A stretch of DNA of 64,000 bases from Bacteroidales bacterium. Its GTDB lineage: Bacteria > Bacteroidota > Bacteroidia > Bacteroidales > P3. The notes beneath the pieces were generated by a model. The model was given only the letters and a program-made list of their open reading frames with translations, was not told where the DNA came from and did no database searches. Within the stretch, counting starts at the first letter, position 1. Every line of letters begins with the position of its first letter. The stretch lies in the NCBI GenBank assembly GCA_017561155.1, contig JAFZDP010000039.1:1-64000 (forward strand), in the 5' to 3' direction. Made by a program: the position numbers and the translations under genes. Shown one piece after another: positions 8,931 through 17,818 of the stretch.

Positions 8931-10433
8931 TTAGTTGTCGCGTTTGGTTTCTTTTAAGATAACATCGTGAGCCCCACCTTCGATAATACTTGTAGATGAT
9001 ACCAAAGTTATTTTTGCAACATCCTTAAGTTCTTCTATCGACGAAGCACCGCAACTACACATAGTAGATTTCATCTTACCTAAAGTAACGTCAAGGTTAT
9101 CTTTAAGTTTTCCTGCATACGGAACGTAGCTATCTACACCTTCTTCGAATTTCATAGCAGCTTTTCCGCCCATATCGTAACGTTGCCAATTTCTTGCACG
9201 ATTAGAACCTTCGCCCCAGTATTCCTTAACATAGTTTCCGTTTACCATAAGTTTCTTTGTAGGGCTTTCATCGAAACGAGCAAAGTAGCGACCCATCATG
9301 ATGAAATCGGCACCCATAGCCAATGCCAACACCATGTGATAATCTTGAACTATACCACCATCTGAACAGATAGGAATATAAACACCTGTTTTTTGGTAAT
9401 ATTCATCGCGAGCTTTTGCCACTTCAATGATAGCAGTAGCTTGTCCACGACCTATACCTTTTTGTTCGCGAGTGATACAGATAGAACCGCCACCAATACC
9501 CACTTTGATAAAATCGGCACCCGATTCGGCCAAGTAATTGAAACCATCTCTGTCTACGATATTTCCGGCACCAATCTTAACGCTGTCTCCATATCGTTCT
9601 CTTACAAACTTGATAGTATCGCGTTGCCATTCAGAAAAACCATCAGACGAATCGATACACAATACATCGACACCGGCTTCTATCAACTTTGGTATTCTTT
9701 CTTCGTAGTCTCTTGTATTGATACCGGCACCTACCAACAAACGTTTTTCGTCGTCAAGCAGTTCTTCGGGATTGTTTTTATGATTGTCGTAATCTTTGCG
9801 GAAAACGAAATATTTCAAACATTGATTTTCATCGATAATAGGTAGAGCATTTATTTTGTTTGCCCAAATTATATCGTTGGCTTCGTCAAGGCCCAAACCA
9901 TCTTTTCCTACCACAAGTTTAGAAAAGGGAGTCATGAAATCCTTGATTTTTTTGTCTAACGAATCGCGGCTTGGACGATAGTCGCGGCTGGTAACCATAC
10001 CCAACAATTTTCCGTTCGACGAACCATCGTGGGTAATACCTATTGTAGAAAAACCTGTTTTTTCTTTTAGTTCTATAACATCGGCAAGTGTATGTTCAGG
10101 AGTAAGGTTAGCATCGCTAACTACAAAACCAGCCTTATATTTTTTCACTTTTCTAACCATCTCGGCTTGGTTTTCGATAGTTTGCGAACCGTAGATGAAC
10201 GACAAACCTCCGTTTTTTGCCAAAGCAATTGCCATATTAGAGTCGGATACCGACTGCATAATTGCAGACACGAAAGGAATGTTCAACGTAATGGGCGACT
10301 TTTCGCCTTTTGAAAAACGCACCAATGGAGTTTTTAAACTTGTTTTGTCGGGACTTGAATCGCGTTTAGTCAAGCCGGGAATCAACAAGTATTCATTAAA
10401 TGTTCTCGAAATATCTTCTATTATTTGTGCCAT
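8931..10433 (-). CDS. guaB: Inosine-5'-monophosphate dehydrogenase
   Basis: Oxidises IMP to XMP with NAD+, the committed step to GMP. The 500-residue protein (start at MAQIIEDIS; an upstream in-frame extension to 10475 looks untranslated) has the TIM barrel with the catalytic loop [17 protein letters not shown], Cys319 forming the covalent intermediate. A CBS pair is inserted at about 100-215 (GITHDG...[11 protein letters not shown]). GMGG-type phosphate-binding segments follow ([17 protein letters not shown]). The C-terminal [17 protein letters not shown] differs from the E. coli type and is more like the branch shared by several Bacteroidota and protists. Confidence 0.93.
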   Translation of the reverse strand: MAQIIEDISRTFNEYLLIPGLTKRDSSPDKTSLKTPLVRFSKGEKSPITLNIPFVSAIMQSVSDSNMAIALAKNGGLSFIYGSQTIENQAEMVRKVKKYKAGFVVSDANLTPEHTLADVIELKEKTGFSTIGITHDGSSNGKLLGMVTSRDYRPSRDSLDKKIKDFMTPFSKLVVGKDGLGLDEANDIIWANKINALPIIDENQCLKYFVFRKDYDNHKNNPEELLDDEKRLLVGAGINTRDYEERIPKLIEAGVDVLCIDSSDGFSEWQRDTIKFVRERYGDSVKIGAGNIVDRDGFNYLAESGADFIKVGIGGGSICITREQKGIGRGQATAIIEVAKARDEYYQKTGVYIPICSDGGIVQDYHMVLALAMGADFIMMGRYFARFDESPTKKLMVNGNYVKEYWGEGSNRARNWQRYDMGGKAAMKFEEGVDSYVPYAGKLKDNLDVTLGKMKSTMCSCGASSIEELKDVAKITLVSSTSIIEGGAHDVILKETKRDN

Positions 10434-10608
10434 AAAACTAGTTTTTTTCCAATCTATTTTTCTTTTTATAAACAAACAACCTATATCTCAACAAGTTATA
10501 CAATACACCTATTTTAATATAGTTTTGCAAATATACATATTTTATTTTGCTTTTCAGTACTTTATAACCAACTTTTTTTATCCTTTTTTTAATCTTGATG
10601 CCACATTA

Positions 10609-10640
10609 TTTCCAAAATCAACAAAAGTTTAGTACTTTTG
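10609..10640 (+). promoter_or_regulatory. Probable metG promoter
   Basis: TACTTTTG at 10633-10640 fits TAnnTTTG exactly. TTTC at 10609-10612 is a near -33 box with 20-base spacing. The start codon is 47 bases downstream. Confidence 0.6.
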
Positions 10641-10686
10641 TATTCTCAAATTGTTATGTATTGTAAAAATTATAAATAGATATTCA

Positions 10687-12744
10687 ATGACTTACACAGA
10701 CAAAGAACAAAAATTTAAACGCTATACCGTTACGTCGGCACTACCATACGCTAATGGTCCTGTCCATATAGGACACTTGGCCGGTGTATATGTTCCTGCC
10801 GACATCTATGTGCGTTATCTAAGATCGATAGGAGAAGACGTAATATTTATAGGCGGTTCGGACGAACATGGTGTTCCTATCACCATCAAAGCTCGCAAAG
10901 AAGGCGTTACCCCTCAGGACATTGTGGACCGCTACCACGAAATAATTAAAAAATCATTCGCAGAATTAGGCATTTCGTTCGATATTTACTCAAGAACATC
11001 GAGTGCCGAACACCACAAAACGGCTTCAGAGTACTTTGAAAAACTATACAACGAAGGAAAATTTGTTGAAAAACTATCGATGCAATACTACGACGAGGAA
11101 GCCGGTCAGTTTTTGGCCGACAGATATATAACAGGTACCTGTCCTCGTTGTGGCAACGAACATGCATACGGTGACCAATGCGAAGCATGTGGCACATCGC
11201 TAAACGCCACCGACCTGATAAACCCAAAATCGACTCTTAGCGGTGCGCAACCTGTATTGAAAGAAACCAAGCACTGGTTTCTTCCTCTAGACAAAGACGA
11301 AGAATGGTTACGCCAATGGATTTTGGAAAGCCACAAAGGCGATTGGAAAACTAACGTATACGGACAATGCAAATCGTGGATTGACGCAGGATTGCAACCT
11401 CGTGCCGTAACTCGCGACTTGGATTGGGGTGTAAAAGTTCCTATCGAAGGCGAAGACGGAAAAGTATTATACGTTTGGTTCGACGCTCCTATCGGATACA
11501 TCTCGTTTACGAAAGAACTTACTCCGGATTGGGAAAAATGGTGGAAAAAAGAAGACACCAAACTTGTTCACTTTATAGGAAAAGACAATATCGTGTTCCA
11601 CTGCATCATATTCCCATCGATGCTAAAAACTGATGGCAGCTACATCCTTCCGGAAAACGTTCCTGCAAACGAATTCTTAAACCTTGAAAACGACAAAATC
11701 TCTACTTCGAGAAATTGGGCTGTATGGTTGCACGAATACTTGCAAGACTTTGCCGGAAAACAAGATGTGCTACGCTATACCCTTTGTAGCAACGCTCCGG
11801 AAACCAAAGACAACAACTTTACTTGGAAAGATTTCCAAGACAAAAACAACAACGAACTTGTAGCTATATTCGGCAACTTTGTGAACCGTACTATGGTTCT
11901 TACTCACAAATTTTTCGAAGGTAAAGTGCCTGCCATAACTCGCACTACCGAACTAGAAGCACAAGTGATAGAAGAACTAAAACAATTCCCCGAACGCATA
12001 GGTCGCTCTATAGAAACCTATCGTTTCCGCGAAGCATTGGCAGAGCTTATGAACCTGGCCAGACTTGGTAACAAATACCTTACCGAAACAGAACCTTGGA
12101 AACTTATAAAGACAGATCCGGAATATACTCAGACTGTACTAAATATATCGTTGCAAATATGTGCAAACCTTGCCATACTTTGCGAACCATTCACCCCATT
12201 TACAGCTAAAAAACTATCGACAATGCTACACCTAGATGCTGACAAATGGCATCAAGCCGGCAGCGAAACATTGCTAGGAAGTGGTATGGCTATAGAAAAG
12301 CCGGAACTACTATTCGAAAAGATAGAAGATGCGGCTATAGAAGCTCAGCTAAACAAACTACTTGAAACCAAGAAACAAAACGAACTAAACAGTTGGGCTC
12401 CTGCTTCAATAAAAGAGAACGTAGCTTTCGACGATTTCGGCAAAGTAGACATAAGAGTAGGTACCGTGTTGGAATGCATAAAAGTGCCTAAAGCAGACAA
12501 ACTGCTACAGTTCCGCATAGACGACGGAATGGGTGGAAGAACCATAGTATCAGGCATTGCCAAACACTATCCAGAACCGGAAAAACTTGTAGGCATGCAA
12601 GTATGCTTTATAGCAAACTTTGAACCACGAAAACTAAAAGGTGTGGTAAGCGAAGGTATGATACTTTCGGCCGAAGATAAAGATGGTCGTTTGGTACTTA
12701 TAACCCCAAGTCAATTGGTTGGCAATGGTGTAAACATTGGATAA
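10687..12744 (+). CDS. metG: Methionyl-tRNA synthetase
   Basis: Charges tRNA-Met with methionine. The 685-residue class I enzyme shows HIGH at residues 27-30, a CPRCG...CEACG zinc knuckle at about 145-165, and KISTS in place of KMSKS at about 340. The C-terminal 100 residues are an EMAPII/Trbp111-type tRNA-binding domain ([14 protein letters not shown]...), which usually mediates dimerisation. I chose the ATG at 10687 because homologues start near [15 protein letters not shown]; a longer frame from 10651 begins without a plausible start. A terminator follows at 12783. Confidence 0.95.
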   Translation: MTYTDKEQKFKRYTVTSALPYANGPVHIGHLAGVYVPADIYVRYLRSIGEDVIFIGGSDEHGVPITIKARKEGVTPQDIVDRYHEIIKKSFAELGISFDIYSRTSSAEHHKTASEYFEKLYNEGKFVEKLSMQYYDEEAGQFLADRYITGTCPRCGNEHAYGDQCEACGTSLNATDLINPKSTLSGAQPVLKETKHWFLPLDKDEEWLRQWILESHKGDWKTNVYGQCKSWIDAGLQPRAVTRDLDWGVKVPIEGEDGKVLYVWFDAPIGYISFTKELTPDWEKWWKKEDTKLVHFIGKDNIVFHCIIFPSMLKTDGSYILPENVPANEFLNLENDKISTSRNWAVWLHEYLQDFAGKQDVLRYTLCSNAPETKDNNFTWKDFQDKNNNELVAIFGNFVNRTMVLTHKFFEGKVPAITRTTELEAQVIEELKQFPERIGRSIETYRFREALAELMNLARLGNKYLTETEPWKLIKTDPEYTQTVLNISLQICANLAILCEPFTPFTAKKLSTMLHLDADKWHQAGSETLLGSGMAIEKPELLFEKIEDAAIEAQLNKLLETKKQNELNSWAPASIKENVAFDDFGKVDIRVGTVLECIKVPKADKLLQFRIDDGMGGRTIVSGIAKHYPEPEKLVGMQVCFIANFEPRKLKGVVSEGMILSAEDKDGRLVLITPSQLVGNGVNIG

Positions 12745-12782
12745 AACACCAACCAAATACATAAAGATTTAAACATTCTACC

Positions 12783-12811
12783 AGGGTTTACCACAAGGTA
12801 AACCCTTTTTA
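12783..12811 (+). terminator. Intrinsic terminator of metG
   Basis: A 10-bp stem (AGGGTTTACC with GGTAAACCCT, 12783-12806) with a 4-base loop is followed by TTTTTAT. Confidence 0.9.
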
Positions 12812-12894
12812 TGTATCCATACAATCATAAAAACAACACATTGTATATTCTACCAAGAACATACAATGCGACTTCTGAGCAAATAAAAACAAGA

Positions 12895-13317
12895 TTAATT
12901 GTAGACAGACAAATATCTACCATCGTAATAAGTACTATACTGTCTCAAACCAAACACGGAAGGCCCTTTGATTGGCGAACCATCGGTATAGATGAACTGC
13001 GAGCCACATTCGGGACATTGCAATATTACGCCGGAATCTTCCAACACCTCTACACGCGTCTCATGATCGTGCGGACAAGCACGTTCGTAGGCCAAAAACT
13101 CTGTAAGCGAATACCTAAACACTACAACGCCCTTGTATCCTCCCACAAAATATTCGTATCCTCCTACCCTATTCAGATTAGAATAGCGAGTAGAGTTTGG
13201 CTCGATAGTAAAATTTACATATCCTATAGGCGTATCGGCTTCGTTGCAACCCGTAAATACCACACTACAAGACAACAAAAGCAGAAACAATAATATTTTT
13301 CCAACACTCGATTTCAT
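12895..13317 (-). CDS. Rieske-like iron-sulfur lipoprotein
   Basis: A 140-residue lipoprotein: lipobox VFTGC with lipidated Cys24, so it is anchored in a membrane facing the periplasm. The Rieske-type ligand motifs are Cys81-Pro-His83 and Cys101-Pro-Glu-Cys104-Gly-Ser. The second motif has Cys where canonical Rieske proteins have the second His, suggesting a 3-Cys/1-His 2Fe-2S cluster or loss of the classic cluster. The fold is supported by GSQFIYTDGSPIKGPS after the second motif. Redox partners are not visible nearby. It lies 24 bases downstream of the M28 peptidase gene, so the two may be co-transcribed. Confidence 0.75.
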   Translation of the reverse strand: MKSSVGKILLFLLLLSCSVVFTGCNEADTPIGYVNFTIEPNSTRYSNLNRVGGYEYFVGGYKGVVVFRYSLTEFLAYERACPHDHETRVEVLEDSGVILQCPECGSQFIYTDGSPIKGPSVFGLRQYSTYYDGRYLSVYN

Positions 13318-13341
13318 ACAATAAGATAGTTTGTATACAAA

Positions 13342-14334
13342 TTATTTTCCTTCGGTGTATATAAGAGTGAATACCACACGTCCTACCTGCTCCAACGATT
13401 GCTTGTCTATAGCATCAAGGTCGTCTTTCACGGTGTGCCAATATTCGAAAAATCCCCCATTATTACCTTGATTTTGAACAATATCAATCATCGGTATATT
13501 TGCTATCTGATTTACATACAAATGGTCGTCCAATATAGCTCCGGTACTCACATTCTGAAATGTAGCACCATAACCCAATTGTTTCGCAATAGTCCACACC
13601 TTTTCCATCAATCCCGGAGCAAATGTCATAGACACTTCTTCTTTAGTATAACGAGGATTGGCATTGCCCACCATATCAAGTAGCACTCCATATTTGGCTC
13701 TATAAAACATAGTATGAGGATTTTGAGCCCAATACTGCGAACCCAAACACCAAGTATTATCCTTATACTCGTCCACAAATTCCGGTACTCCTTGGTCTTC
13801 TACATCAAAAAACACTATATCCACACCAATATTTGGACGTTTAACAGCCATGTTCCTAGCCATTTCCATAAGCACAGCCACACCACTGGCACCATCGTTT
13901 GCACCCAAAATAGGTTTACGATAGTTGTCCGGATTAGGATCGTGGTCGGCATAGGCTCTGGAATCCCAATGTGCTGCAAGCAACACTCTGTTAGGATTAT
14001 CCACATCGAACGACGCTATAATATTGCATCCCCTCACCGACGAATTGTCCCAAAGCTTAGTATTAAAATCCTGAACATACACTGTGTCTACCCAAGTTTT
14101 CATCTTTGAAACAAGATAGTTAGCACAATCTTTATGAGCTTTAGTACCGGGCACACGAGGACCAAATTCCAACTGTTCGGCAACATACCTATATGCCGAA
14201 TCGGCAACAAATTCCGGAATATCTACATTAGTGTATTCTTCTGTTTCCATTACCTTTACGCCTTGTTTTTCCACTCCATTGCAAGCAAACATAAGACTTG
14301 CAGCACCACACAACATCATCAGTGTTTTCTTCAT
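13342..14334 (-). CDS. M28 metallopeptidase / glutaminyl-cyclase-like lipoprotein
   Basis: A 330-residue lipoprotein (lipobox LMFAC, Cys18) of peptidase family M28. Zinc-site segments are AAHWDSRAY, GANDGASGVAVLMEMA, FFDVEDQG and the C-terminal HTVKDD. The layout (WDNSSVRGCNIIAS..., WCLGSQYWAQNP) is closer to bacterial glutaminyl-peptide cyclotransferases, which form pyroglutamate at protein N-termini, than to aminopeptidases. Bacteroidota use N-terminal pyroglutamate on many secreted proteins, which makes cyclase the better guess, but the two activities cannot be separated by eye. Confidence 0.8.
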   Translation of the reverse strand: MKKTLMMLCGAASLMFACNGVEKQGVKVMETEEYTNVDIPEFVADSAYRYVAEQLEFGPRVPGTKAHKDCANYLVSKMKTWVDTVYVQDFNTKLWDNSSVRGCNIIASFDVDNPNRVLLAAHWDSRAYADHDPNPDNYRKPILGANDGASGVAVLMEMARNMAVKRPNIGVDIVFFDVEDQGVPEFVDEYKDNTWCLGSQYWAQNPHTMFYRAKYGVLLDMVGNANPRYTKEEVSMTFAPGLMEKVWTIAKQLGYGATFQNVSTGAILDDHLYVNQIANIPMIDIVQNQGNNGGFFEYWHTVKDDLDAIDKQSLEQVGRVVFTLIYTEGK

Positions 14335-14503
14335 ATTGTATATATCTGTTTTTATACGTTCTAAATAAAATTACTATATCACTCGTTTGCTAATAACGCA
14401 AAGACTATCATTTTATTGGAAATATCAGCAAAAAATCCGCCCTACACAAGTACCATCTAACAATCCAGAGTATTCTAATGTTTATTTTTTCTTATTTCCT
14501 TTA

Positions 14504-14772
14504 GGCACTTCTAAAAATTGCTTTGCAAGTGATTTGCCGAATTTTCTAGAGACGTACCGAGGTGCATCTTTGCAATGCATAGCGGGATATACGATTGAAA
14601 AAGAAATAGAAATATTCCAAGAAAAAACGCAACGTTGCGATTAAGCGTGTAAAGAGCAATGCCTAAGCATTAGCTATTTCGAGCGATAGCAACATCGACA
14701 AAGTCAAAGCACGCAAAAGTTCTTTTGTTACATGATAATATTTCAGAGGACGTGGAATTTTTAGAAGTTGCA
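14504..14772 (+). mobile_element. MITE-like element, copy 1
   Basis: A 269-bp non-coding element. The left end GGCACTTCTAAAAATTG and right end GAATTTTTAGAAGTTGC are inverted repeats. It is flanked by the 4-bp duplication TTTA (14500-14503 and 14773-14776). The interior contains the block TTGCGATTAAGCG and a hairpin (AAGAGCAATGC...GCATTAGCT). Related copies lie at 24081, 49559 and 62656. It has no transposase, so any movement would depend on an enzyme elsewhere. Confidence 0.75.
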
Positions 14773-14831
14773 TTTATATCTAAATAATGGAAATTCCCAA
14801 TCGATAATTCTAAGATATATATATTAAACAA

Positions 14832-14871
14832 TTATCTCATATATATTAACATCATAACACATATGAGATAA
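14832..14871. repeat. Hairpin repeat, copy 1 (diverged)
   Basis: TTATCTCATAT pairs with ATATGAGATAA (11 bp) around an 18-base loop. It is a diverged relative of the hairpins at 16069 and 17819, with a loop of similar sequence. Confidence 0.6.
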
Positions 14872-14937
14872 AATACTTAGGTATATAACTAAAAGTTTTT
14901 GCATGCTATCTTTTCGGAATAGATATACAACAACAAA

Positions 14938-14974
14938 CCCGAATATTCGGCAAATTAAACATCGAATATCCGGG
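14938..14974 (-). terminator. Possible terminator of the small lipoprotein gene
   Basis: CCCGAATATTCG (14938-14949) pairs with CGAATATCCGGG (14963-14974) with one mismatch. On the minus strand it is followed by TTTGTTGTTG, a weak T-rich tail. It lies 45 bases after the lipoprotein stop codon. Confidence 0.55.
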
Positions 14975-15018
14975 CATATTGTTACTCATCTATATCTCTT
15001 GTAATCAACACTACAACA

Positions 15019-15447
15019 CTATATATTAGTATCGTTGACAGGTTGTTCGTTGATTAACTTTATATCGGTTGTATTTGGGCCTGTAAATTCGATAACTGTT
15101 CCTGTAGCAACCATTATTTCTTTTGAGTAGAACACACCATTAGCTTTGCTAACCACTACATGTATATCCACAATAGTTTGACTACCGGTCAATTGTGCTT
15201 CATCATACATCTTAGATATTGCACTATTTCTAAGATAATTACTAGACATTCCTCCTATTCCAAACACTCTTGTGCTAGAAACTTCTGCTTTAACACGTTT
15301 CACAACTTTATAATTGTTTTGAGACAATGTCACTACGGTTTGACCTCTATCTGCAAGGTTAGATAAATTATAACCTGAACATCCACTTAGTACAAAAACT
15401 ACACAAACGATTGCTACCAAAGCAATTTTACTTACTATTTTTTTCAT
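15019..15447 (-). CDS. Small lipoprotein of unknown function
   Basis: A 142-residue lipoprotein (lipobox VLSGC, Cys about 23) whose mature part has a beta-rich look (TVVTLSQNNYKVVKRVKAEVSSTRVFGIGG, then IVDIHVVVSKANGVFYSKEIMVATGTVIEF). It resembles small Bacteroidota lipoproteins that carry the NYKVV...GIGG pattern (possibly DUF6567), but I cannot confirm the family. It is preceded by conserved leader copy A with a strong promoter, so it may be well expressed or specially controlled. Confidence 0.65.
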   Translation of the reverse strand: MKKIVSKIALVAIVCVVFVLSGCSGYNLSNLADRGQTVVTLSQNNYKVVKRVKAEVSSTRVFGIGGMSSNYLRNSAISKMYDEAQLTGSQTIVDIHVVVSKANGVFYSKEIMVATGTVIEFTGPNTTDIKLINEQPVNDTNI

Positions 15448-15662
15448 CTTTCACCCCTTATACGTGTCGGGTTCAACTGTTACTACCGCAATGGCTCTAT
15501 GCAAATTAAACCAAGAAAAAGAAAGCGAAGCCATCCAATAACATTCCTACTCGCAACAAAGAAAACTTTCAATTATTATCGACATCTCAATTTAGTTTTT
15601 CCTATCAAGAGTATAATGAAAATGCACTTTCTTTACAAAACCTAACCCTTGTTTTGCGAATG
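15448..15662 (-). promoter_or_regulatory. Conserved 5' leader, copy A
   Basis: The untranslated leader of the small lipoprotein gene, shared in segments with 23483-23818. Shared parts, in transcript order: a 5' hairpin (CAAAAC ... GTTTTG, 15656-15636), GGATGGCTTCGCTTTCTTTTT containing an ATG (15534), and CCCGACACGTATAAGGGG directly before the start codon. It does not match any riboswitch class I can recall. Confidence 0.6.
15451..15534 (-). CDS. Possible upstream leader peptide
   Basis: In leader A the conserved ATG opens a 27-residue frame (MASLSFSW...DTYKG) whose TGA lies three bases before the lipoprotein ATG. This tight placement suggests translational coupling or attenuation. The same ATG in leader B stays open and runs in frame into the next gene, so the peptide itself is conserved only at its first six residues. 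Confidence 0.35.
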   Translation of the reverse strand: MASLSFSWFNLHRAIAVVTVEPDTYKG

Positions 15663-15693
15663 CAAAATTACAACTAATTTTCAAACTATCAAA
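15663..15693 (-). promoter_or_regulatory. Promoter of leader A
   Basis: On the minus strand TTTG (15693-15690) and TAATTTTG (15670-15663) are exactly 19 bases apart. The upstream ATATAAAGTTAAAAA segment is also shared with the leader B promoter. Confidence 0.85.
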
Positions 15694-15720
15694 GTTTTTT
15701 AACTTTATATTTTCATACAA

Positions 15721-16068
15721 AAGAAAAATATTATCAAAAAACTCAGAAACACCTACCCAAAAACATAAAAAAACATTTCTATACTACTCTTTGCAATACA
15801 AAATAGCAAGTCCAATATAGTCGTAACAATAGGTAATGTAAACTACAAATAAATTTCTAATAGTCAACTTAAATCAGCAAAGCACATCACTACATGCAGT
15901 CAACATCCGAATGCGGTTTAAGCATACATCCTATGCTTCCACAAATAAAATGCATTTTATTCACTGCAAATCATGCGCAAATATACAACTTTTTCTCCGC
16001 ATACAAGCCCCAAAATCAAAAAAAATACAATAAATACTCCGTTACCCAAGACTCCTCCTCAAAAAACA
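15721..16068. other. Intergenic region without visible gene
   Basis: An A/C-rich stretch. A 76-codon open frame (15894-16124) runs into the hairpin at 16069 and has low-complexity composition, so I do not accept it as a gene. No RNA gene is recognised. Confidence 0.5.
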
Positions 16069-16108
16069 TTATCCCATATATGCTATTACTGCAACATATA
16101 TGGGATAA
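16069..16108. repeat. Hairpin repeat, copy 2; probable terminator
   Basis: A perfect 14-bp stem (TTATCCCATATATG with CATATATGGGATAA) around a 12-base loop. On the minus strand it is followed by TGTTTTTTG, so it probably terminates the AlbA_2 regulator gene that ends 37 bases away. Its stem and loop closely match 17819-17858. Confidence 0.75.
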
Positions 16109-16144
16109 AAGTGGTGGGATATAAAAATACGAACAACTTTGCTG

Positions 16145-17644
16145 TTATATTCTATCAAAGAAGCCTTCGTATTCTTCATCTATAATTTTCCATTCGCCGG
16201 TTTTGCGTCCTCCGATACGAGTAATTTTATTCAGCTCTTGCAAACGTTTCATGTATTTTGACACTTGTCGTGTAGATAAGTTCATATTTTCAGACATCTT
16301 AGCTATACTTATTTGCGGATTCATTGATACAAGCCTATATATTTGCCTAGTCGCTTTTGTGAACTCTTTTGTGAACTCTTTTGTGAACTCTTTTGTGAAC
16401 TCTTCGTTTTCGCCAGTAAACTCTTTTAGCTGATTTTTAGAATATTCGATTGTTTCGACATCATCATTCATAATATCATTGCTATTAAAATTCAAATTCC
16501 AAAGTGTTACATGAAATTCAGAAGCATTGGAAAAGAACTTTGGTTCATGATAATGTACTAGATGCTTGTATTGCATATATGCATTCATAATTTTTTTCAT
16601 ACCACTGCCACGGCGTTCCATTAATCCTAATCTATTAAAAAAATCAGCTAACAGTGGATTACGTCTTTTGGAAGGAATAGACATCGGATTAAGTAGTTGA
16701 ATAAGTCTTCCATCCAACATGCCACCGGGAGAATATACTTCCAAACGATCGTCATACATATCAATATGTATTTCACTACCCATCTGCATATAATCACGAT
16801 GTATAATTGCATTGGCTATAGTTTCTGTTACTGCACGTTCGGGGTAATCCGGTAATTCTTCACGATAATCATTTTCTTTCCACCATTTTTTACGAGAATT
16901 ATTTCGAACAAAAGAAACAGCATCTTGCAATTGACTGATAACGCATCCTTCTAATTCTACATCATCTATAGCTTCACCCAATCCGCTGGTCATATTTAAT
17001 CCATTCCAGCGAGTACAAAAAATACGAGATTGTCGCATAGGCGATTCATCGGCCAACAACACACCTGCATTTGTCAAATTATTATTTTCATCAACAATGC
17101 CCCACGATGTATATTCACTGTCTTCAAAAGAACGTTGTAATCGTTTGTAGTGAAGGGATTTTAATTTAGAAAAAGACATATCTTCAAACTTATATGACGA
17201 TGGTAAACTATCGAATGTTCGACCGGTTCCTTTCATTACAAGATTTTTCAATTGAAGACGATCTGCTATAACAGATTCATTTCCTATGCGTACATAAGCC
17301 AATCTTTGTTTATCTCCAATATAATAGTATGGAGTTTCAACACCTGCATTTACATACAAAACAATTATGATTTTTTCATCAACTTCTTTGAAAACAAGAT
17401 TTATTATAGGGGCAGGATCTAGCTTTGTTTTAATTGTTTCACTGATAAATTCTGCATCATCTTTTGCATTAGCAATACCTATAACTTCATCGCTATCGGA
17501 TATACCCCAAATTAGTACACCTCCGTCACCATTAGCAAAAGCCGAAACGCTCTTTAACCAACTTTTAGGCTTATTCCTTTCTACTCTCTCTTTCTTATCA
17601 TAAGCAGTAGCTTCCCCAATCAACGTGTCTATATTAATATCCAT
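16145..17644 (-). CDS. AlbA_2 (Schlafen-type) / HATPase_c regulator
   Basis: A 499-residue protein of the type often annotated as RecG-like helicase or ATP-binding transcriptional regulator, though it has no helicase motifs. Domains: AlbA_2 DNA-binding domain (about 5-130; WLKSVSAFANGDGGVLIWGISD), GHKL-type ATPase HATPase_c_4 (about 260-370; AVTETIANAIIHRDY N-box, RGSGMKKI), an acidic linker with the tandem peptide EFTK repeated four times (about 415-431), and a C-terminal winged helix (ISIAKMSENMNLSTRQVSKYMKRL). It probably acts as a DNA-binding regulator; such genes are frequent in mobile regions. It is framed by two copies of the same hairpin. Confidence 0.8.
   Translation of the reverse strand: MDINIDTLIGEATAYDKKERVERNKPKSWLKSVSAFANGDGGVLIWGISDSDEVIGIANAKDDAEFISETIKTKLDPAPIINLVFKEVDEKIIIVLYVNAGVETPYYYIGDKQRLAYVRIGNESVIADRLQLKNLVMKGTGRTFDSLPSSYKFEDMSFSKLKSLHYKRLQRSFEDSEYTSWGIVDENNNLTNAGVLLADESPMRQSRIFCTRWNGLNMTSGLGEAIDDVELEGCVISQLQDAVSFVRNNSRKKWWKENDYREELPDYPERAVTETIANAIIHRDYMQMGSEIHIDMYDDRLEVYSPGGMLDGRLIQLLNPMSIPSKRRNPLLADFFNRLGLMERRGSGMKKIMNAYMQYKHLVHYHEPKFFSNASEFHVTLWNLNFNSNDIMNDDVETIEYSKNQLKEFTGENEEFTKEFTKEFTKEFTKATRQIYRLVSMNPQISIAKMSENMNLSTRQVSKYMKRLQELNKITRIGGRKTGEWKIIDEEYEGFFDRI
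16355..16402. repeat. Four perfect 12-bp tandem repeats inside a gene
   Basis: The unit TTTTGTGAACTC is present four times without a mismatch and encodes EFTK on the minus strand. A 12-bp unit keeps the frame, so copy-number change by slippage would only lengthen or shorten the linker between the ATPase and winged-helix domains. Confidence 0.95.
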
Positions 17645-17743
17645 GTGTTCAATATATCTTTAAATGATGCTTTTACAAAACTAATACATCTAACAATTCA
17701 AAATAACAATTTTCTACATTTTGTTTTTCTCTATTTTACAATG

Positions 17744-17751
17744 CAAAGTTA
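17744..17751 (-). promoter_or_regulatory. Probable -7 element of the AlbA_2 gene
   Basis: The reverse complement is TAACTTTG, matching TAnnTTTG, about 100 bases before the start codon. ATTG lies where the -33 box is expected. Confidence 0.5.
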
Positions 17752-17818
17752 CGAATAAAAAATGAATTAGCAATTAAATTACTATTTTTTGTGTTAACAA
17801 TGTACTTATCCTACAAAA

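Noticed and set aside
14387..14644. 85-codon plus-strand open frame
   Set aside because: Runs into the MITE-like element and carries its terminal repeat as coding sequence; no homologous frame in the other copies.
15448..15662. Known riboswitch class
   Set aside because: I could not match the conserved blocks to any riboswitch core I know (TPP, cobalamin, SAM, FMN, preQ1); reported only as a conserved leader.
15894..16124. 76-codon open frame upstream of the hairpin at 16069
   Set aside because: Low-complexity composition and it runs through a terminator-like hairpin.
16145..17644. RecG-type helicase
   Set aside because: Proteins of this type are often labelled so, but no helicase motifs are present; domains are AlbA_2, HATPase and winged helix.
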